Shown: piece after piece, positions 28,843-38,418 of the stretch
Layout: each line of letters begins with the position of its first letter
Numbering within the stretch: the stretch's first letter is position 1
Assembly: GCF_005884405.1 (NCBI RefSeq)
Contig: NZ_VCAO01000001.1
Location: 490,304 to 554,303, forward strand
Direction of reading: 5' to 3'
From: Qipengyuania marisflavi
Lineage (GTDB): Bacteria; Pseudomonadota; Alphaproteobacteria; Sphingomonadales; Sphingomonadaceae
DNA: 64,000 nt
Made by a program: the position numbers and the translations under genes
The notes under the pieces: model-generated
Told to the model about the DNA's origin: nothing
The model's input: only the letters and a program-made list of their open reading frames with translations
The model's database searches: none

Positions 28843-30006
28843 GTGGCAAAGTTGAAAATTTCAGACGCCGAAGTTGCGTTGATGAAGGGCTTAATCGCCT
28901 ACGAGAAACTCAACGACCAGCAGGTTTTAGCCATCTTCAGTCACCTGTCGCGAAATTTTAATTCTCGCGAAATGGGTTGGATAAGGAATGGGGGAAAACC
29001 GCGGTACAAGGCTATCAAGGCCGCTGGTGCTGAGGAAGTTGCAGACTTCCTTGAACAATATTCAAAGGTCGAAGAGGTCGTTGAACGGATCGGCATTTAC
29101 GCGGTGTCTGATGAGGAGCTATCTGCTTATCAGGCTTTGGATTATGCACGTTCTGCGGTTGCAATATTCAACAACAATACGCTTCTCGCTCGTTCGCAAA
29201 TCTTCGTGGTCTTAATGGTCGTTGCGTGGACCTACCTCGCGCATGCGCGCTTACGAAAAGAGGACATAGATCCCGTCTACAAAAATGATGCTGGCGATCC
29301 AGTTATGATCGACGGAAAGCCGAAGCACTGGGAATTGTCCTATTGCATTACTCGACCCGAACTGGCGCTAACCGAAGGAGAGAAAAATAATTTACGCTTC
29401 ATCACTCTTCTGCGAAATGAAATCGAACATCGTGCAACTGAAGATATAAACAGTGAAGTTCAGTCAAAGCTTCAGGCAAACGCACTCAATTTTGTGCGCT
29501 TCGCAAGAAAAAGCTTCGGAAGGCGATTTGACTTATCACGAGATTTTAGTTTCGCAATTCAACTGCAAGCTTTGAACTCGAAGCAGAACTCAATCCTCAA
29601 AGCATCTAAAGGTCTTAGTAAATCTGTCGCAGTAGTGAACGCGTTAGTTGAGAAGGAAATGAGCAGTTCACAGTTTAATGATCCGGAGTATGCATTTCGA
29701 GTTTATGTCGTTCCGAATGTCGTTAATAATGAAAAGAAAGCAGACCAGGCTGTGATCTTCAGTCCCGTAGGGTCGAGCGTCGAGATGGCAATCAAACAAG
29801 TCGAAAAACCGAAATACCGCATGAAGGAAGTTGTCAAACTTCTTCAAGATGACGGTGTGGCCAACGCAAATCCACAATCCTGTATCAACGCTTGGCAGCA
29901 AAACGATCTGAAGAATCCCGGAAAAGGATTTGCAATAGAGTTAGGCGGTCAGTGGTTTTGGTATCCAGAAGGAGTCGACGCAATAAAGGCCGCCCTTACC
30001 GCCTAA
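28843..30006 (+). CDS. DUF3644-type protein with HEPN-like RNxxxH motif
   Basis: 387 residues from a GTG at 28843. The N-terminal 75 residues ('LAIFSHLSRNFNSREMGWIRNGG') look like a small helical DNA- or RNA-binding module. The centre ('SAVAIFNNNTLLARSQIFVVLMVVAWTYLAHARL', then 'NNLRFITLLRNEIEHRA') fits DUF3644. The segment Arg191-Asn-Glu-Ile-Glu-His196 matches the RNxxxH active-site pattern of HEPN ribonucleases, and the helical context agrees. The last 60 residues form a second small domain. Base composition is visibly AT-richer (roughly 45-50% G+C by eye) than the flanking genes, suggesting transfer. A toxin or defence-type RNase is inference only. Confidence 0.7.
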   Translation: MAKLKISDAEVALMKGLIAYEKLNDQQVLAIFSHLSRNFNSREMGWIRNGGKPRYKAIKAAGAEEVADFLEQYSKVEEVVERIGIYAVSDEELSAYQALDYARSAVAIFNNNTLLARSQIFVVLMVVAWTYLAHARLRKEDIDPVYKNDAGDPVMIDGKPKHWELSYCITRPELALTEGEKNNLRFITLLRNEIEHRATEDINSEVQSKLQANALNFVRFARKSFGRRFDLSRDFSFAIQLQALNSKQNSILKASKGLSKSVAVVNALVEKEMSSSQFNDPEYAFRVYVVPNVVNNEKKADQAVIFSPVGSSVEMAIKQVEKPKYRMKEVVKLLQDDGVANANPQSCINAWQQNDLKNPGKGFAIELGGQWFWYPEGVDAIKAALTA

Positions 30007-30392
30007 AGTCTGATATCAATGATCCTCACTTCTGGGTTGAGCTTCACTTGGGCCTCATCAGTCGGTATGAGCCCAACACAGGAAACACCTTGAAACATTC
30101 CGCCTGGCTTAACCGTGAAAATGCCGTCAACACGATATGTCCCCCATTGTGCGGAGTACGCATCATTAATGTTAATCTCGACACCACCGTCCATCAGAGT
30201 CGAGCGTGAAACGACAATCTTGTTGTCGTAACAGGACGCGCTTGGTCTTCCTTCGACACTCTCTTCAAAGAGGGCCCTGTCGATCAACAAATCAAGCGCC
30301 ACAATGTCGTCTTCAAATATGACGTCCGCTACCCGTTCGAAGTTCTCACATGTTAATTCGCCGGTGAATTTTCGAATGTGACGTTTTGCCAA
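30003..30392 (-). CDS. Hypothetical protein, small, low G+C
   Basis: 129 residues from a TTG at 30392, which lies two bases after the lepA stop and is preceded by a near-perfect GGGGGAGGAG inside the last lepA codons. It therefore appears translationally linked to lepA. The sequence starts MAKRHIRKFTGELTCENFERVADVIFEDDIVALDLLIDRALF. No motif is recognised, and the rest is beta-rich with acidic patches. Its stop overlaps the convergent DUF3644 stop by four bases. Its composition matches the DUF3644 gene rather than lepA, so the pair may have arrived together. Confidence 0.6.
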   Translation of the reverse strand: MAKRHIRKFTGELTCENFERVADVIFEDDIVALDLLIDRALFEESVEGRPSASCYDNKIVVSRSTLMDGGVEININDAYSAQWGTYRVDGIFTVKPGGMFQGVSCVGLIPTDEAQVKLNPEVRIIDIRL

Positions 30393-30393
30393 G

Positions 30394-32211
30394 CTACTCC
30401 TCCCCCATCCGCAGTGCCGCAATAAACGCCTCCTGCGGAATGCTCACGTTACCATACTCCCGCATCCGGGCCTTGCCCTTCTTCTGCTTGTCGAGCAGCT
30501 TCTTCTTGCGCGAAATATCGCCGCCGTAGCATTTGGCGGTCACGTCCTTGCGCATCGCGGCGATGGTTTCTCGGGCGATCACTTTGCCGCCGATGGCGGC
30601 CTGCACCGGTATCTTGAACAGATGGCGCGGGATCAGGTCTTTGAGCCGTTCGCACATGCCGCGCCCGCGCGCTTCGGCCACGTCGCGGTGGACGATCATG
30701 CTGAGCGCGTCCACCGGCTCGGCATTGACCAGAATGCTCATCTTCACCAGATCGCCTTCGCGCAGGCCGATCTGTTCGTAATCGAAGCTGGCATAGCCGC
30801 GGCTGATGCTTTTCAGGCGGTCGTAGAAATCGAACACCACTTCGTTCAGCGGCAATTCGTAGGTCACCTGCGCGCGGCCGCCCACATATGTCAGGTCGAT
30901 CTGGACCCCGCGCCGGTCCTGACACAGTTTCAGGATTGATCCGAGATATTCGTCGGGGGTGTAGATCACCGCCTTGATCCACGGTTCGTCGATCTGGCCG
31001 ATCCGGTTGGGGTCGGGATAATCGGCGGGGTTGTGCAGCATCAATTCCTGCGCCGGGTCGGTGCGCGATTTGGTCAGCTGGATGCGGTACACCACGCTGG
31101 GCGCGGTGGTGATCAGGTCCAGATCATATTCGCGGGTCAGCCGTTCCTGGATAATCTCCAGATGCAGCAGACCCAGAAAGCCGCAGCGGAAGCCGAAGCC
31201 CAGCGCCGCGCTGCTTTCCGCCTCGAAGGTGAAGCTGGCATCGTTCAGCCGCAGCTTGCCAATGCTTTCGCGAAGTTTTTCGAAATCCGCCGCATCGACG
31301 GGGAAGATCCCGCAGAACACCACGGATTGCACTTCCTTGAACCCCGGCAGAGCCTCGGCCGCGCCATTTTTCAGCGTGGTGATGGTGTCGCCAACCTTGG
31401 CCTGGGCGACCTCCTTGATCTGCGCGGTGATGAAGCCGATCTCGCCCGGGCCCAGTTCGGGCAGATCCACGCGCTTGGGGGTGAAGGCACCCACGCGGTC
31501 CACCAGATGGTCGGTCCCGCCCTGCATGAATTTGACCGGCAGGCCGCGTTTCAGGACGCCGTCGATCACGCGGACCAGAATGACCACGCCGAGGTAGGGA
31601 TCGTACCAGCTGTCGACCAGCATGGCCTTCAAGGGGGCGTCGCGGTTGCCAGTTGGCGGGGGGATGCGGGTGACGACGGCTTCGAGCACGTCCTCGATCC
31701 CGATGCCCGATTTGGCGGAGGTGAGCACGGCGTCATGCGCCTCGATGCCGATGATGTCCTCGATCTCGGTGCGGACCTTGTCGGGTTCTGCGGCGGGGAG
31801 GTCGATCTTGTTTATGACGGGGACGATGGCGTGGTCGTGCTCGATCGACTGGTACACATTGGCGAGCGTTTGCGCCTCGACCCCCTGCGCCGCGTCAACC
31901 ACCAGCAGCGCGCCCTCGCACGCGGCGAGGGAACGGGAGACTTCATAGGCGAAGTCGACATGGCCGGGGGTGTCCATGAGGTTGAGCTCATAGGTCTCGC
32001 CATCCTTGGCGGTGTAGTCGAGGCGGACGGTCTGGGCCTTGATAGTGATGCCGCGCTCACGCTCAATGTCCATGTTATCAAGGACTTGCTCGCTCATCTC
32101 GCGCGCGGTAAGGCCGCCGGTGTGCTGGATCAGCCGGTCGGCGAGCGTGGACTTGCCATGATCGATGTGCGCGATGATGGAAAAATTGCGGATCTTTGAA
32201 AGGTCAGTCAT
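30394..32211 (-). CDS. lepA: Elongation factor 4 (back-translocating GTPase LepA)
   Basis: Ribosome-associated GTPase, 605 residues. G1 is 'AHIDHGKST', G2 '[12 protein letters not shown]', G3 'DTPGHVDF', G4 'NKIDLP' and G5 'SAKSG'. The LepA-specific C-terminal domain ends with '[37 protein letters not shown]'. The ATG at 32211 is preferred because it gives the conserved N-terminus [14 protein letters not shown]; an in-frame TTG lies four codons upstream. Confidence 0.97.
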   Translation of the reverse strand: MTDLSKIRNFSIIAHIDHGKSTLADRLIQHTGGLTAREMSEQVLDNMDIERERGITIKAQTVRLDYTAKDGETYELNLMDTPGHVDFAYEVSRSLAACEGALLVVDAAQGVEAQTLANVYQSIEHDHAIVPVINKIDLPAAEPDKVRTEIEDIIGIEAHDAVLTSAKSGIGIEDVLEAVVTRIPPPTGNRDAPLKAMLVDSWYDPYLGVVILVRVIDGVLKRGLPVKFMQGGTDHLVDRVGAFTPKRVDLPELGPGEIGFITAQIKEVAQAKVGDTITTLKNGAAEALPGFKEVQSVVFCGIFPVDAADFEKLRESIGKLRLNDASFTFEAESSAALGFGFRCGFLGLLHLEIIQERLTREYDLDLITTAPSVVYRIQLTKSRTDPAQELMLHNPADYPDPNRIGQIDEPWIKAVIYTPDEYLGSILKLCQDRRGVQIDLTYVGGRAQVTYELPLNEVVFDFYDRLKSISRGYASFDYEQIGLREGDLVKMSILVNAEPVDALSMIVHRDVAEARGRGMCERLKDLIPRHLFKIPVQAAIGGKVIARETIAAMRKDVTAKCYGGDISRKKKLLDKQKKGKARMREYGNVSIPQEAFIAALRMGEE

Positions 32212-32271
32212 CGCCGCCGCCAATAGCGGTGCTACGGGTCACTGTCAGCCGGAATCGAACGGCGGGGTTTG

Positions 32272-34482
32272 CTAGGCCGCATGCCCCTGCTTGGGCGCGT
32301 TGTCTGATAGCTTGAACTGCGCGAAGCCGCTGCCCGACGTCATGCTGCGCGCGCTGCTGTTCTTGCTGCCATGCAGCGCCTCCAGCGGTGCTCCAGCTGC
32401 TGCCAGCTCGTAGGGGCTGACGCGGTGACGGGTGCACAGGCCGCCAGCGCCGTCATCGACCAGCTCCTGCTCGAACTCGACACCCTGCGTGTCGTCCATC
32501 GACCGGCGAACACCGCAGACGGCGAGCTGGCCGCTGCCGAAATCGAGCACAAACATGGTGCCCGCCGGAACATCCTCCAGCCCCTGGATCATGGCGCCGC
32601 TACGCGAGAGATTGCGCAGCGTGACATCGTAATAATGGTCCTCATGGATCACGCCGATCTTGCGGAACACAGTACGGCGGCTGGCCCGCTGGGTGCCGGT
32701 GGCGGTGGGGGCGAGCGTCCATTCGCCCTGCGCCAGCTCCTCGCGCACCTGTTCGGCAGTCAGCGCCTCGGCAAAGACAAAGCCGCTGACCTGATCGATA
32801 CCGCGGGTTTTGAGTTGGGCCATCAGCGGCATGGCGTGAACGCCGGTCGCTGCGGTCTCCATTCCCATGGCGCCGGCCAACGCGATTACCGCGCGGACCA
32901 TTTCCATATCGCCGACTTCGCTACCCATAACCGGCTCGAAGAAGTTAGCCCCGATCCGCAGCGCATCAAACGGCGCGCGCCGCAAATAGCTGAGCGAGGA
33001 CAGACCCGAGCCAAACTGGTCGAGCGAAAGCCGCACGCCAAGTTTGAACAGCGTCGCCAGTGCCTTATCGACTTTGGCCGCATCGCCCAGCAGCACCGCT
33101 TCATTAAACTGTAGCTCAAGTCGTGCCGGGTCGAGGCCGGTGTCCTTCAGAACAGTCTCGACCATTTCAGCAAAGCCATTGGCTGCAAATTGCACCGGAC
33201 TGACAGCGAACGAGATGCGCAGCGAACTAGGCCAGTCGACAGCTTCCTCGCACGCTTTGCGCATGGCCCATTCGCCAATCGGGATGATCAGGCGACTGCC
33301 CTCGGCGATCGGAAGGAATGTGTCAGCCGAAACCCGCCCGCGATCTTCGTCCTGCCAACAATATTGCGCTTCCAGACCGGTGACGCGGTTATCCTTGAGC
33401 GACACGGTAGGCAGATATTCGACCGTGAAGTGACCCGCCTCGATGGCCTCGGCAAGATCCTCTTCCATACGCCTGCGCAAATTGGCTTCATGCTCGAGGT
33501 CGGCGGCGTAGAAGCGGAATTGGCCGCGTCCGCCATTCTTGGAGGCATAAAGCGCCAGATCGGCAGCGCGCATCAATTCCTCGCGCTCAACCCCGTCATA
33601 GGGGGCGATGGCTATACCCACCGAACAGCCGATGATGCAGCGACCCTCTTCGACAGAATAGGGCTGGCTGAGCATCTGAATGATCTTTTTGGCGATCTCA
33701 CCCAATTCGCCGCGATCGTCCATATCAGGGACCAGCAGCTGGAACTCATCGCCGCCAATACGGCCGATCTCGCCGCGACCCGCGACAACGGCGTGCAGAC
33801 GTTCGGCGACCTGCTGCAAAAGCTGGTCACCAGCGGCATGGCCGAGCGTATCGTTGACCTGTTTGAACCGGTCGAGATCGAGCATCATCAGCGCAGCGCT
33901 GCGCTTGGCACTACGGAAAGTTGTCAGTGTGGAATCGATCCGCTGTTCCATGCGGTGGCGGTTGGCGAGGCCGGTAAGCGAATCGAATTGTGCCAGGCGG
34001 CTGGCTTCTTCCTCGCTGCGAAATTCATCGGTTATGTCCAGCGCGCTACCGCGAAAACCGATGAAGTCACCGGCATCATTATGGAGCGGGCGACCGGACA
34101 GGCGCAGCACAACCTTGCTGTTCTGATTACTAGATTCAACCGTGTAGCCGGAGAAGCCCTTCCGTGTGCTCAGCTTGAGACCAAGCGACCGGCCATCACC
34201 CTCGCCCGAGATCGGCACGAACAGATGTTGCAGTGGTTGGCCAAGCAGCTTTTCGAGCTGGCTACCCAAGCCCTCGACAATGCTGGGGCTGAGATAAGCG
34301 ACCTTGCCTTGCGGATCGGTGGCCCAAAACCAGGCTAGGCCTGTGCGCTCCAGATCTTCCAGAATTGCGAGCTTGTCAGTGGCGGATACGCCGCCTGCTG
34401 ACGCCGGTGATCCCTCCGGAATATCCGTGTCGATCCCGCCCTTGCGACCCTTGAAAAATTCCGAAAAGGGCATGGCCCCCAT
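32272..34482 (-). CDS. PAS-GGDEF-EAL-PilZ protein with degenerate EAL domain
   Basis: 736 residues. A PAS-like N-terminus (35-150), a GGDEF domain with intact GGDEF in 'GRIGGDEFQLL', an EAL-like domain (about 345-590) and a C-terminal PilZ-like module ('RNLSRSGAMIQG') can be traced. The EAL domain has lost its catalytic residues: EAL is LEAQ, NVS is AVS, DDFGTG is DQFGSG, the KIDQ lysine is RIGA, and the AEGVE segment is ATGVH. It should not hydrolyse c-di-GMP. It is the tandem paralogue of the next gene, in which every one of these positions is intact. It probably makes c-di-GMP or acts as a sensor. Confidence 0.88.
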   Translation of the reverse strand: MGAMPFSEFFKGRKGGIDTDIPEGSPASAGGVSATDKLAILEDLERTGLAWFWATDPQGKVAYLSPSIVEGLGSQLEKLLGQPLQHLFVPISGEGDGRSLGLKLSTRKGFSGYTVESSNQNSKVVLRLSGRPLHNDAGDFIGFRGSALDITDEFRSEEEASRLAQFDSLTGLANRHRMEQRIDSTLTTFRSAKRSAALMMLDLDRFKQVNDTLGHAAGDQLLQQVAERLHAVVAGRGEIGRIGGDEFQLLVPDMDDRGELGEIAKKIIQMLSQPYSVEEGRCIIGCSVGIAIAPYDGVEREELMRAADLALYASKNGGRGQFRFYAADLEHEANLRRRMEEDLAEAIEAGHFTVEYLPTVSLKDNRVTGLEAQYCWQDEDRGRVSADTFLPIAEGSRLIIPIGEWAMRKACEEAVDWPSSLRISFAVSPVQFAANGFAEMVETVLKDTGLDPARLELQFNEAVLLGDAAKVDKALATLFKLGVRLSLDQFGSGLSSLSYLRRAPFDALRIGANFFEPVMGSEVGDMEMVRAVIALAGAMGMETAATGVHAMPLMAQLKTRGIDQVSGFVFAEALTAEQVREELAQGEWTLAPTATGTQRASRRTVFRKIGVIHEDHYYDVTLRNLSRSGAMIQGLEDVPAGTMFVLDFGSGQLAVCGVRRSMDDTQGVEFEQELVDDGAGGLCTRHRVSPYELAAAGAPLEALHGSKNSSARSMTSGSGFAQFKLSDNAPKQGHAA

Positions 34483-34594
34483 GATCGTTCCGCCTCGTGA
34501 AAAGGTGCTAACTTGCCACCGAGGATTAAAAGGTAATGGTTAGTTTTAGCCTAACGACGCGCGATATTATCGCGTGTTTTGCCATCGTGGCCGG

Positions 34595-36817
34595 TCACAG
34601 CGACGGTACGGATTTGGGATTGGTTTCCACTTCCATGAACTTTTTGCGCGATGGAACGCGGCCCTGTGTGTCCGAGGCCATGAGTGAATAGGCATCCTGC
34701 GGCAGCGCTGACAACGGACGACCTGCGGCCTCGATCTCATAAGGAGACACGCGGTGACGCGTGCATAGGCCATCGGCCCCGTCGCTGATCAGCGGTGTTT
34801 CGAATTCGATACCTTGGGTCTGACGCTTTGACCGCCGCACGACGGCAACAGCAAGCTGCCCGCCGCCCAGATCAAGCACGATTTGTGTTCCCAGCGGAAC
34901 GTCCAGCAGCCCTTCGATCATGGCACCGGTCTTTGACAGATTGCGCAACACCACACGGTAACGGCAGTCTTCGTGGATCAGGCCGATACGGCGGAACACT
35001 GTCATACGCTCTGCCCGGTATTTGGCAGGACCACGCGGCTCGTATTCAAGCTGGCCCTTCTCAAGCCGTTCGAGCAGGTCTTCGTGCGTTACCGCACGCG
35101 AGAAAATATAGCCCTGAACATGGCTGGCGCCGCGCTCTTTGACCAGTTCAAGTTCGTCCTTGGTTTCGACACCTTCAGCAACCGTTTCCATCTTCAGGGC
35201 GGCTGCCAGACTGACAATCGCGCTCATGATCGCGGCGTTGTTATTGCCCTCTTCAGTGGCACCGCGAACGAAGCTCTGATCGATCTTGATCTTGTCGAAC
35301 GGCGCAGTGCGCAGGTAGCTCAGCGAGCTGAAACCGGTGCCGAAATCATCAAGCGCCAAGCGCACGCCGAGATTTTTAAGCTCTTCAAACATGCGCTGGG
35401 TGCGGCCGGTATCGCCCATGAACACGCTTTCGGTGATCTCAAGCTCAAGCCGGCTAGGGTTCAACCCGGAATTGTTCAGCGCCCGCTGGACCACCTGCGG
35501 GAAATCGTCATGCGCAAATTGAATGGCAGAGACATTGACCGCCACGCGCAGCTCGACCGGCCATTCCTGGGCCTGACGACAGACGCTCTGCAGCGCCCAA
35601 TCGCCCATTTCCTTGATGATGCCGATATCTTCGGCCACCGGTATGAATTCGCTGGGAGGGATATTCCCGCGATCAGGGTGCTCCCAACGCATCAGCGCTT
35701 CGAGACACTTCACCTTATAGGTCTGCGCATCGACGATTGGCTGATAATGCATCACCAATTCATCATTCGCGATAGCATCTCGCAGGTCTTCCTCGGTGCG
35801 GCGGCGCATCTTGGCGCCGTCTTTGAGGTCGCTGGAATAAAAGCGATATTGTCCGCGCCCGCCACCCTTGGCCGCGTACAGCGCCAGATCGGCCGCCTTG
35901 ACCAGCTCTTCGGTGTCCAGCCCGTCGTAAGGCGCGATCGCGACGCCCAGCGATGTGCCGATGATCGCGCGTGAGCCATTGATCGAATAAGGCTGCGAGA
36001 TCATCTGGATCAACCGCTCGCCCATTTCACCAAGCGTTCCGCGGTCGTCGATGTCCGGCAACATGATCTGAAACTCGTCGCCGCCCAATCGGCCAATCTC
36101 ACCGCGGTTGCCCACGATACGCTCTAGCCGCGCCGCAACCTGTTTCAGCAGTTCGTCGCCCGCCGGATGACCCAGCGTATCATTGACCTGCTTGAACCTG
36201 TCGAGATCAAGCATCATCAAGGCGCAAGCGCGTTTGGCATTGCGATAGGCTTTCAGCGTCGAATCCAGACGCTTGGTCATGCGGTGGCGATTGGCCAGGC
36301 CGGTCAGCGAATCATATTGGGCCAGACGTTCGGCATCGCGCTGGGTGTCACGCGTGGCGGTGATATCCTTGGCGCTGCCCCGATAACCGGTGAAGCGTTG
36401 CTTGGCATCGAATTGCGGCTTTCCAGCGATTTCCCACCAGGCTTCGGTCTTGTCAGTGGCGAGGCGCACGGACAGCTGGCTGATAGAGTTGCGGGCGCTG
36501 AGAAGGAACGCCAGCGGGCGCTCTGGCCGATCGGGATCGTCAGCCTGTTCAGGCACGAACAAATCGGACAGTGGCTTGCCGATAACGGCATCGTAATCCC
36601 AGCCCAGTTTCTGTGCGGCGGTATGCGACAGATAAATCAGCCGTCCCTGCGCGTCGGTCGCCCAGAACCAGCCAAGCCCGGCAGCTTCAAAGCTGTCGAG
36701 CAGTTCAACCCGGCGTTCCTTGTCGGTAACCTCAATCGGAACAAGAGGCGCGTCTGCGGGATCGGCATCACTGCCGTTCGCGAACGCCCGCGCTCCTCGA
36801 GAGAAAAAACTACCCAT
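34595..36817 (-). CDS. Bifunctional diguanylate cyclase/phosphodiesterase (PAS-GGDEF-EAL-PilZ)
   Basis: 740 residues with the same architecture as its downstream paralogue: PAS (40-150), GGDEF (about 165-330, motif 'GRLGGDEFQIM' intact, no RxxD I-site), EAL (about 345-590) and PilZ-like C-terminus ('RNLSKTGAMIEG'). The EAL domain keeps the key residues: 'LEALMRWEHP', 'NVSAIQF', 'LELEITES', 'LDDFGTGFSS', 'KIDQSFV' and 'VAEGVET'. Both synthesis and hydrolysis of c-di-GMP are chemically possible. The PAS and PilZ parts could sense a signal and the product. A 112-nt gap separates it from its paralogue, with the same orientation. Confidence 0.93.
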   Translation of the reverse strand: MGSFFSRGARAFANGSDADPADAPLVPIEVTDKERRVELLDSFEAAGLGWFWATDAQGRLIYLSHTAAQKLGWDYDAVIGKPLSDLFVPEQADDPDRPERPLAFLLSARNSISQLSVRLATDKTEAWWEIAGKPQFDAKQRFTGYRGSAKDITATRDTQRDAERLAQYDSLTGLANRHRMTKRLDSTLKAYRNAKRACALMMLDLDRFKQVNDTLGHPAGDELLKQVAARLERIVGNRGEIGRLGGDEFQIMLPDIDDRGTLGEMGERLIQMISQPYSINGSRAIIGTSLGVAIAPYDGLDTEELVKAADLALYAAKGGGRGQYRFYSSDLKDGAKMRRRTEEDLRDAIANDELVMHYQPIVDAQTYKVKCLEALMRWEHPDRGNIPPSEFIPVAEDIGIIKEMGDWALQSVCRQAQEWPVELRVAVNVSAIQFAHDDFPQVVQRALNNSGLNPSRLELEITESVFMGDTGRTQRMFEELKNLGVRLALDDFGTGFSSLSYLRTAPFDKIKIDQSFVRGATEEGNNNAAIMSAIVSLAAALKMETVAEGVETKDELELVKERGASHVQGYIFSRAVTHEDLLERLEKGQLEYEPRGPAKYRAERMTVFRRIGLIHEDCRYRVVLRNLSKTGAMIEGLLDVPLGTQIVLDLGGGQLAVAVVRRSKRQTQGIEFETPLISDGADGLCTRHRVSPYEIEAAGRPLSALPQDAYSLMASDTQGRVPSRKKFMEVETNPKSVPSL

Positions 36818-37007
36818 CCCTATGACACCCTTGGTATTCTGGTTGCCAAACCTTGGTACGACCCAACTTTCATAGCCGACTGATTACGAGTGAAAGTTTA
36901 CCAAAGGGATAACCATATCTGGGCACTGCGTTAGAAGTGTTCGCCATGCTTGCCACCACGGGCGCACAAGTGCATCTTCACCGCGAGTGAAACGAGGGGG
37001 CTTGTGG

Positions 37008-38318
37008 ATGCGGCATATCGCGATCGTTGGTTCGGGACCGGCGGGCTACTATACGGCGGAAGCTGCCGCCAAATTATGGGGCGAGGATGTCCGGGTCGAC
37101 ATCTTCGACCAATTGCCCGTTCCCTACGGCCTGATCCGCACCGGCGTTGCGCCAGACCACCAATCGATCAAGGGTGTCTCCCGGCGTTACGAAAAGGTGG
37201 CGCTGGGTGACAATGTCCGCTTCGTCGGCAATGTCTCGGTCGGCAGCGATGTGTCGATTGGCGAGCTACAGACCCTCTATGACGCGGTGGTGCTGGCCAC
37301 CGGCGCGCCGCACGACCGCGAGCTGGGTCTTGACGGGCGCGATGCAGCCAATGTCTTTGGCAGCGCGGCATTTGTCGGCTGGTACAATGGCCATCCGCAA
37401 TTCGCTGCGCTGGATCCCGATCTGTCGGGCCGAAATGCGGTGGTGATCGGCATGGGCAATGTCGCGCTGGACGTGGCGCGCATTCTGGCCAAGACCGATG
37501 ATGAATTTGCCGGGTCCGATATTGTCGCCCACGCGCTCGACGCGCTGCGGGCTTCGCAGATCGAGACCATCACCATCCTTGGCCGCCGCGGGCCGCATCA
37601 GATCATGATGACGCCCAAGGAACTGGGCGAGCTGATGCATCTGGAACGCGCCAGCCCGCATGTTGCGGGCACCGACCTTCCGCCGCTTGGTGATGATGCG
37701 ATTCTGGAGCCGGGAATGCGCAAATCGGTTACGCTGCTGCGCGATTTCGCGGCCATTCCGGAAAACATTCGCGGCGAAAAACCGATTGCGATAGAGTTCG
37801 ACTTCTTCGCCAGCCCCGCCCGCCTGCTAGTCGAGGATGGGCGCGTTACCACTGTCGAAGTCAAACGCACAGAGGTGGTTGCCGGAAAAGCTGCTGCAAC
37901 CGGGGAGACCTACAGCATACCCGCCGATCTGGTTATCTCCTGCATCGGCTATCGCAGCTCACCCATCGACGGCGTACCGTTTGACGAGCGCGCGGGCCGC
38001 TTCGCCAATGATGAGGGGCGCATCCTGCCCGGACTATACTGCGTCGGCTGGGCCAAGCGGGGGCCGTCTGGCACTATCGGCACCAATCGCCCCGATGGCT
38101 ATGGCGTGATGGATCTGATCGCAGAGGATATCGGCGGCGGCGCACGCAAGGACGGGCGCGATGGCTTCGATGCGATGGCGGCAGAGCGCGGACTGGATGT
38201 TGTCACCTTCCGCGACTGGCAGAAAATCGAAGAAGCCGAAATCGCCGCAGCCCGTGACGGCGCCCCGCGAGAGAAGTTCGTCGATGTCGCCAGCATGATC
38301 GCAGCACGCGGCGTTTGA
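37008..38318 (+). CDS. Ferredoxin/adrenodoxin-NADP+ reductase-type FAD oxidoreductase
   Basis: 436 residues. 'HIAIVGSGPAGYYTAEA' is the FAD dinucleotide motif; 'PVPYGLIRTGVAPDHQSIK' is diagnostic of the FprA/adrenodoxin reductase group. 'VVIGMGNVALDVARIL' binds NADP, and 'GWAKRGPSGTIGTNRPD' is the conserved C-terminal FAD loop. It transfers electrons between NADP(H) and ferredoxins, the latter not encoded here. The ATG at 37008 has GAGGGGG upstream; the frame starts 21 nt earlier at a GTG. phaC follows after 100 nt. Confidence 0.9.
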   Translation: MRHIAIVGSGPAGYYTAEAAAKLWGEDVRVDIFDQLPVPYGLIRTGVAPDHQSIKGVSRRYEKVALGDNVRFVGNVSVGSDVSIGELQTLYDAVVLATGAPHDRELGLDGRDAANVFGSAAFVGWYNGHPQFAALDPDLSGRNAVVIGMGNVALDVARILAKTDDEFAGSDIVAHALDALRASQIETITILGRRGPHQIMMTPKELGELMHLERASPHVAGTDLPPLGDDAILEPGMRKSVTLLRDFAAIPENIRGEKPIAIEFDFFASPARLLVEDGRVTTVEVKRTEVVAGKAAATGETYSIPADLVISCIGYRSSPIDGVPFDERAGRFANDEGRILPGLYCVGWAKRGPSGTIGTNRPDGYGVMDLIAEDIGGGARKDGRDGFDAMAAERGLDVVTFRDWQKIEEAEIAAARDGAPREKFVDVASMIAARGV

Positions 38319-38418
38319 CCGGCTGACCCAAGCGTCATCTTGCATTCGGAACCGTGCGCCAGCATCACCCGTTGCAAAGACGAACTATCACATTCGATAA
38401 TCGGAGGATCTGCCCCAC

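Noticed and set aside
31033-32199. 388-residue plus-strand open frame opposite lepA
   Set aside because: Mirror of conserved GTPase sequence; the coding signal belongs to lepA.
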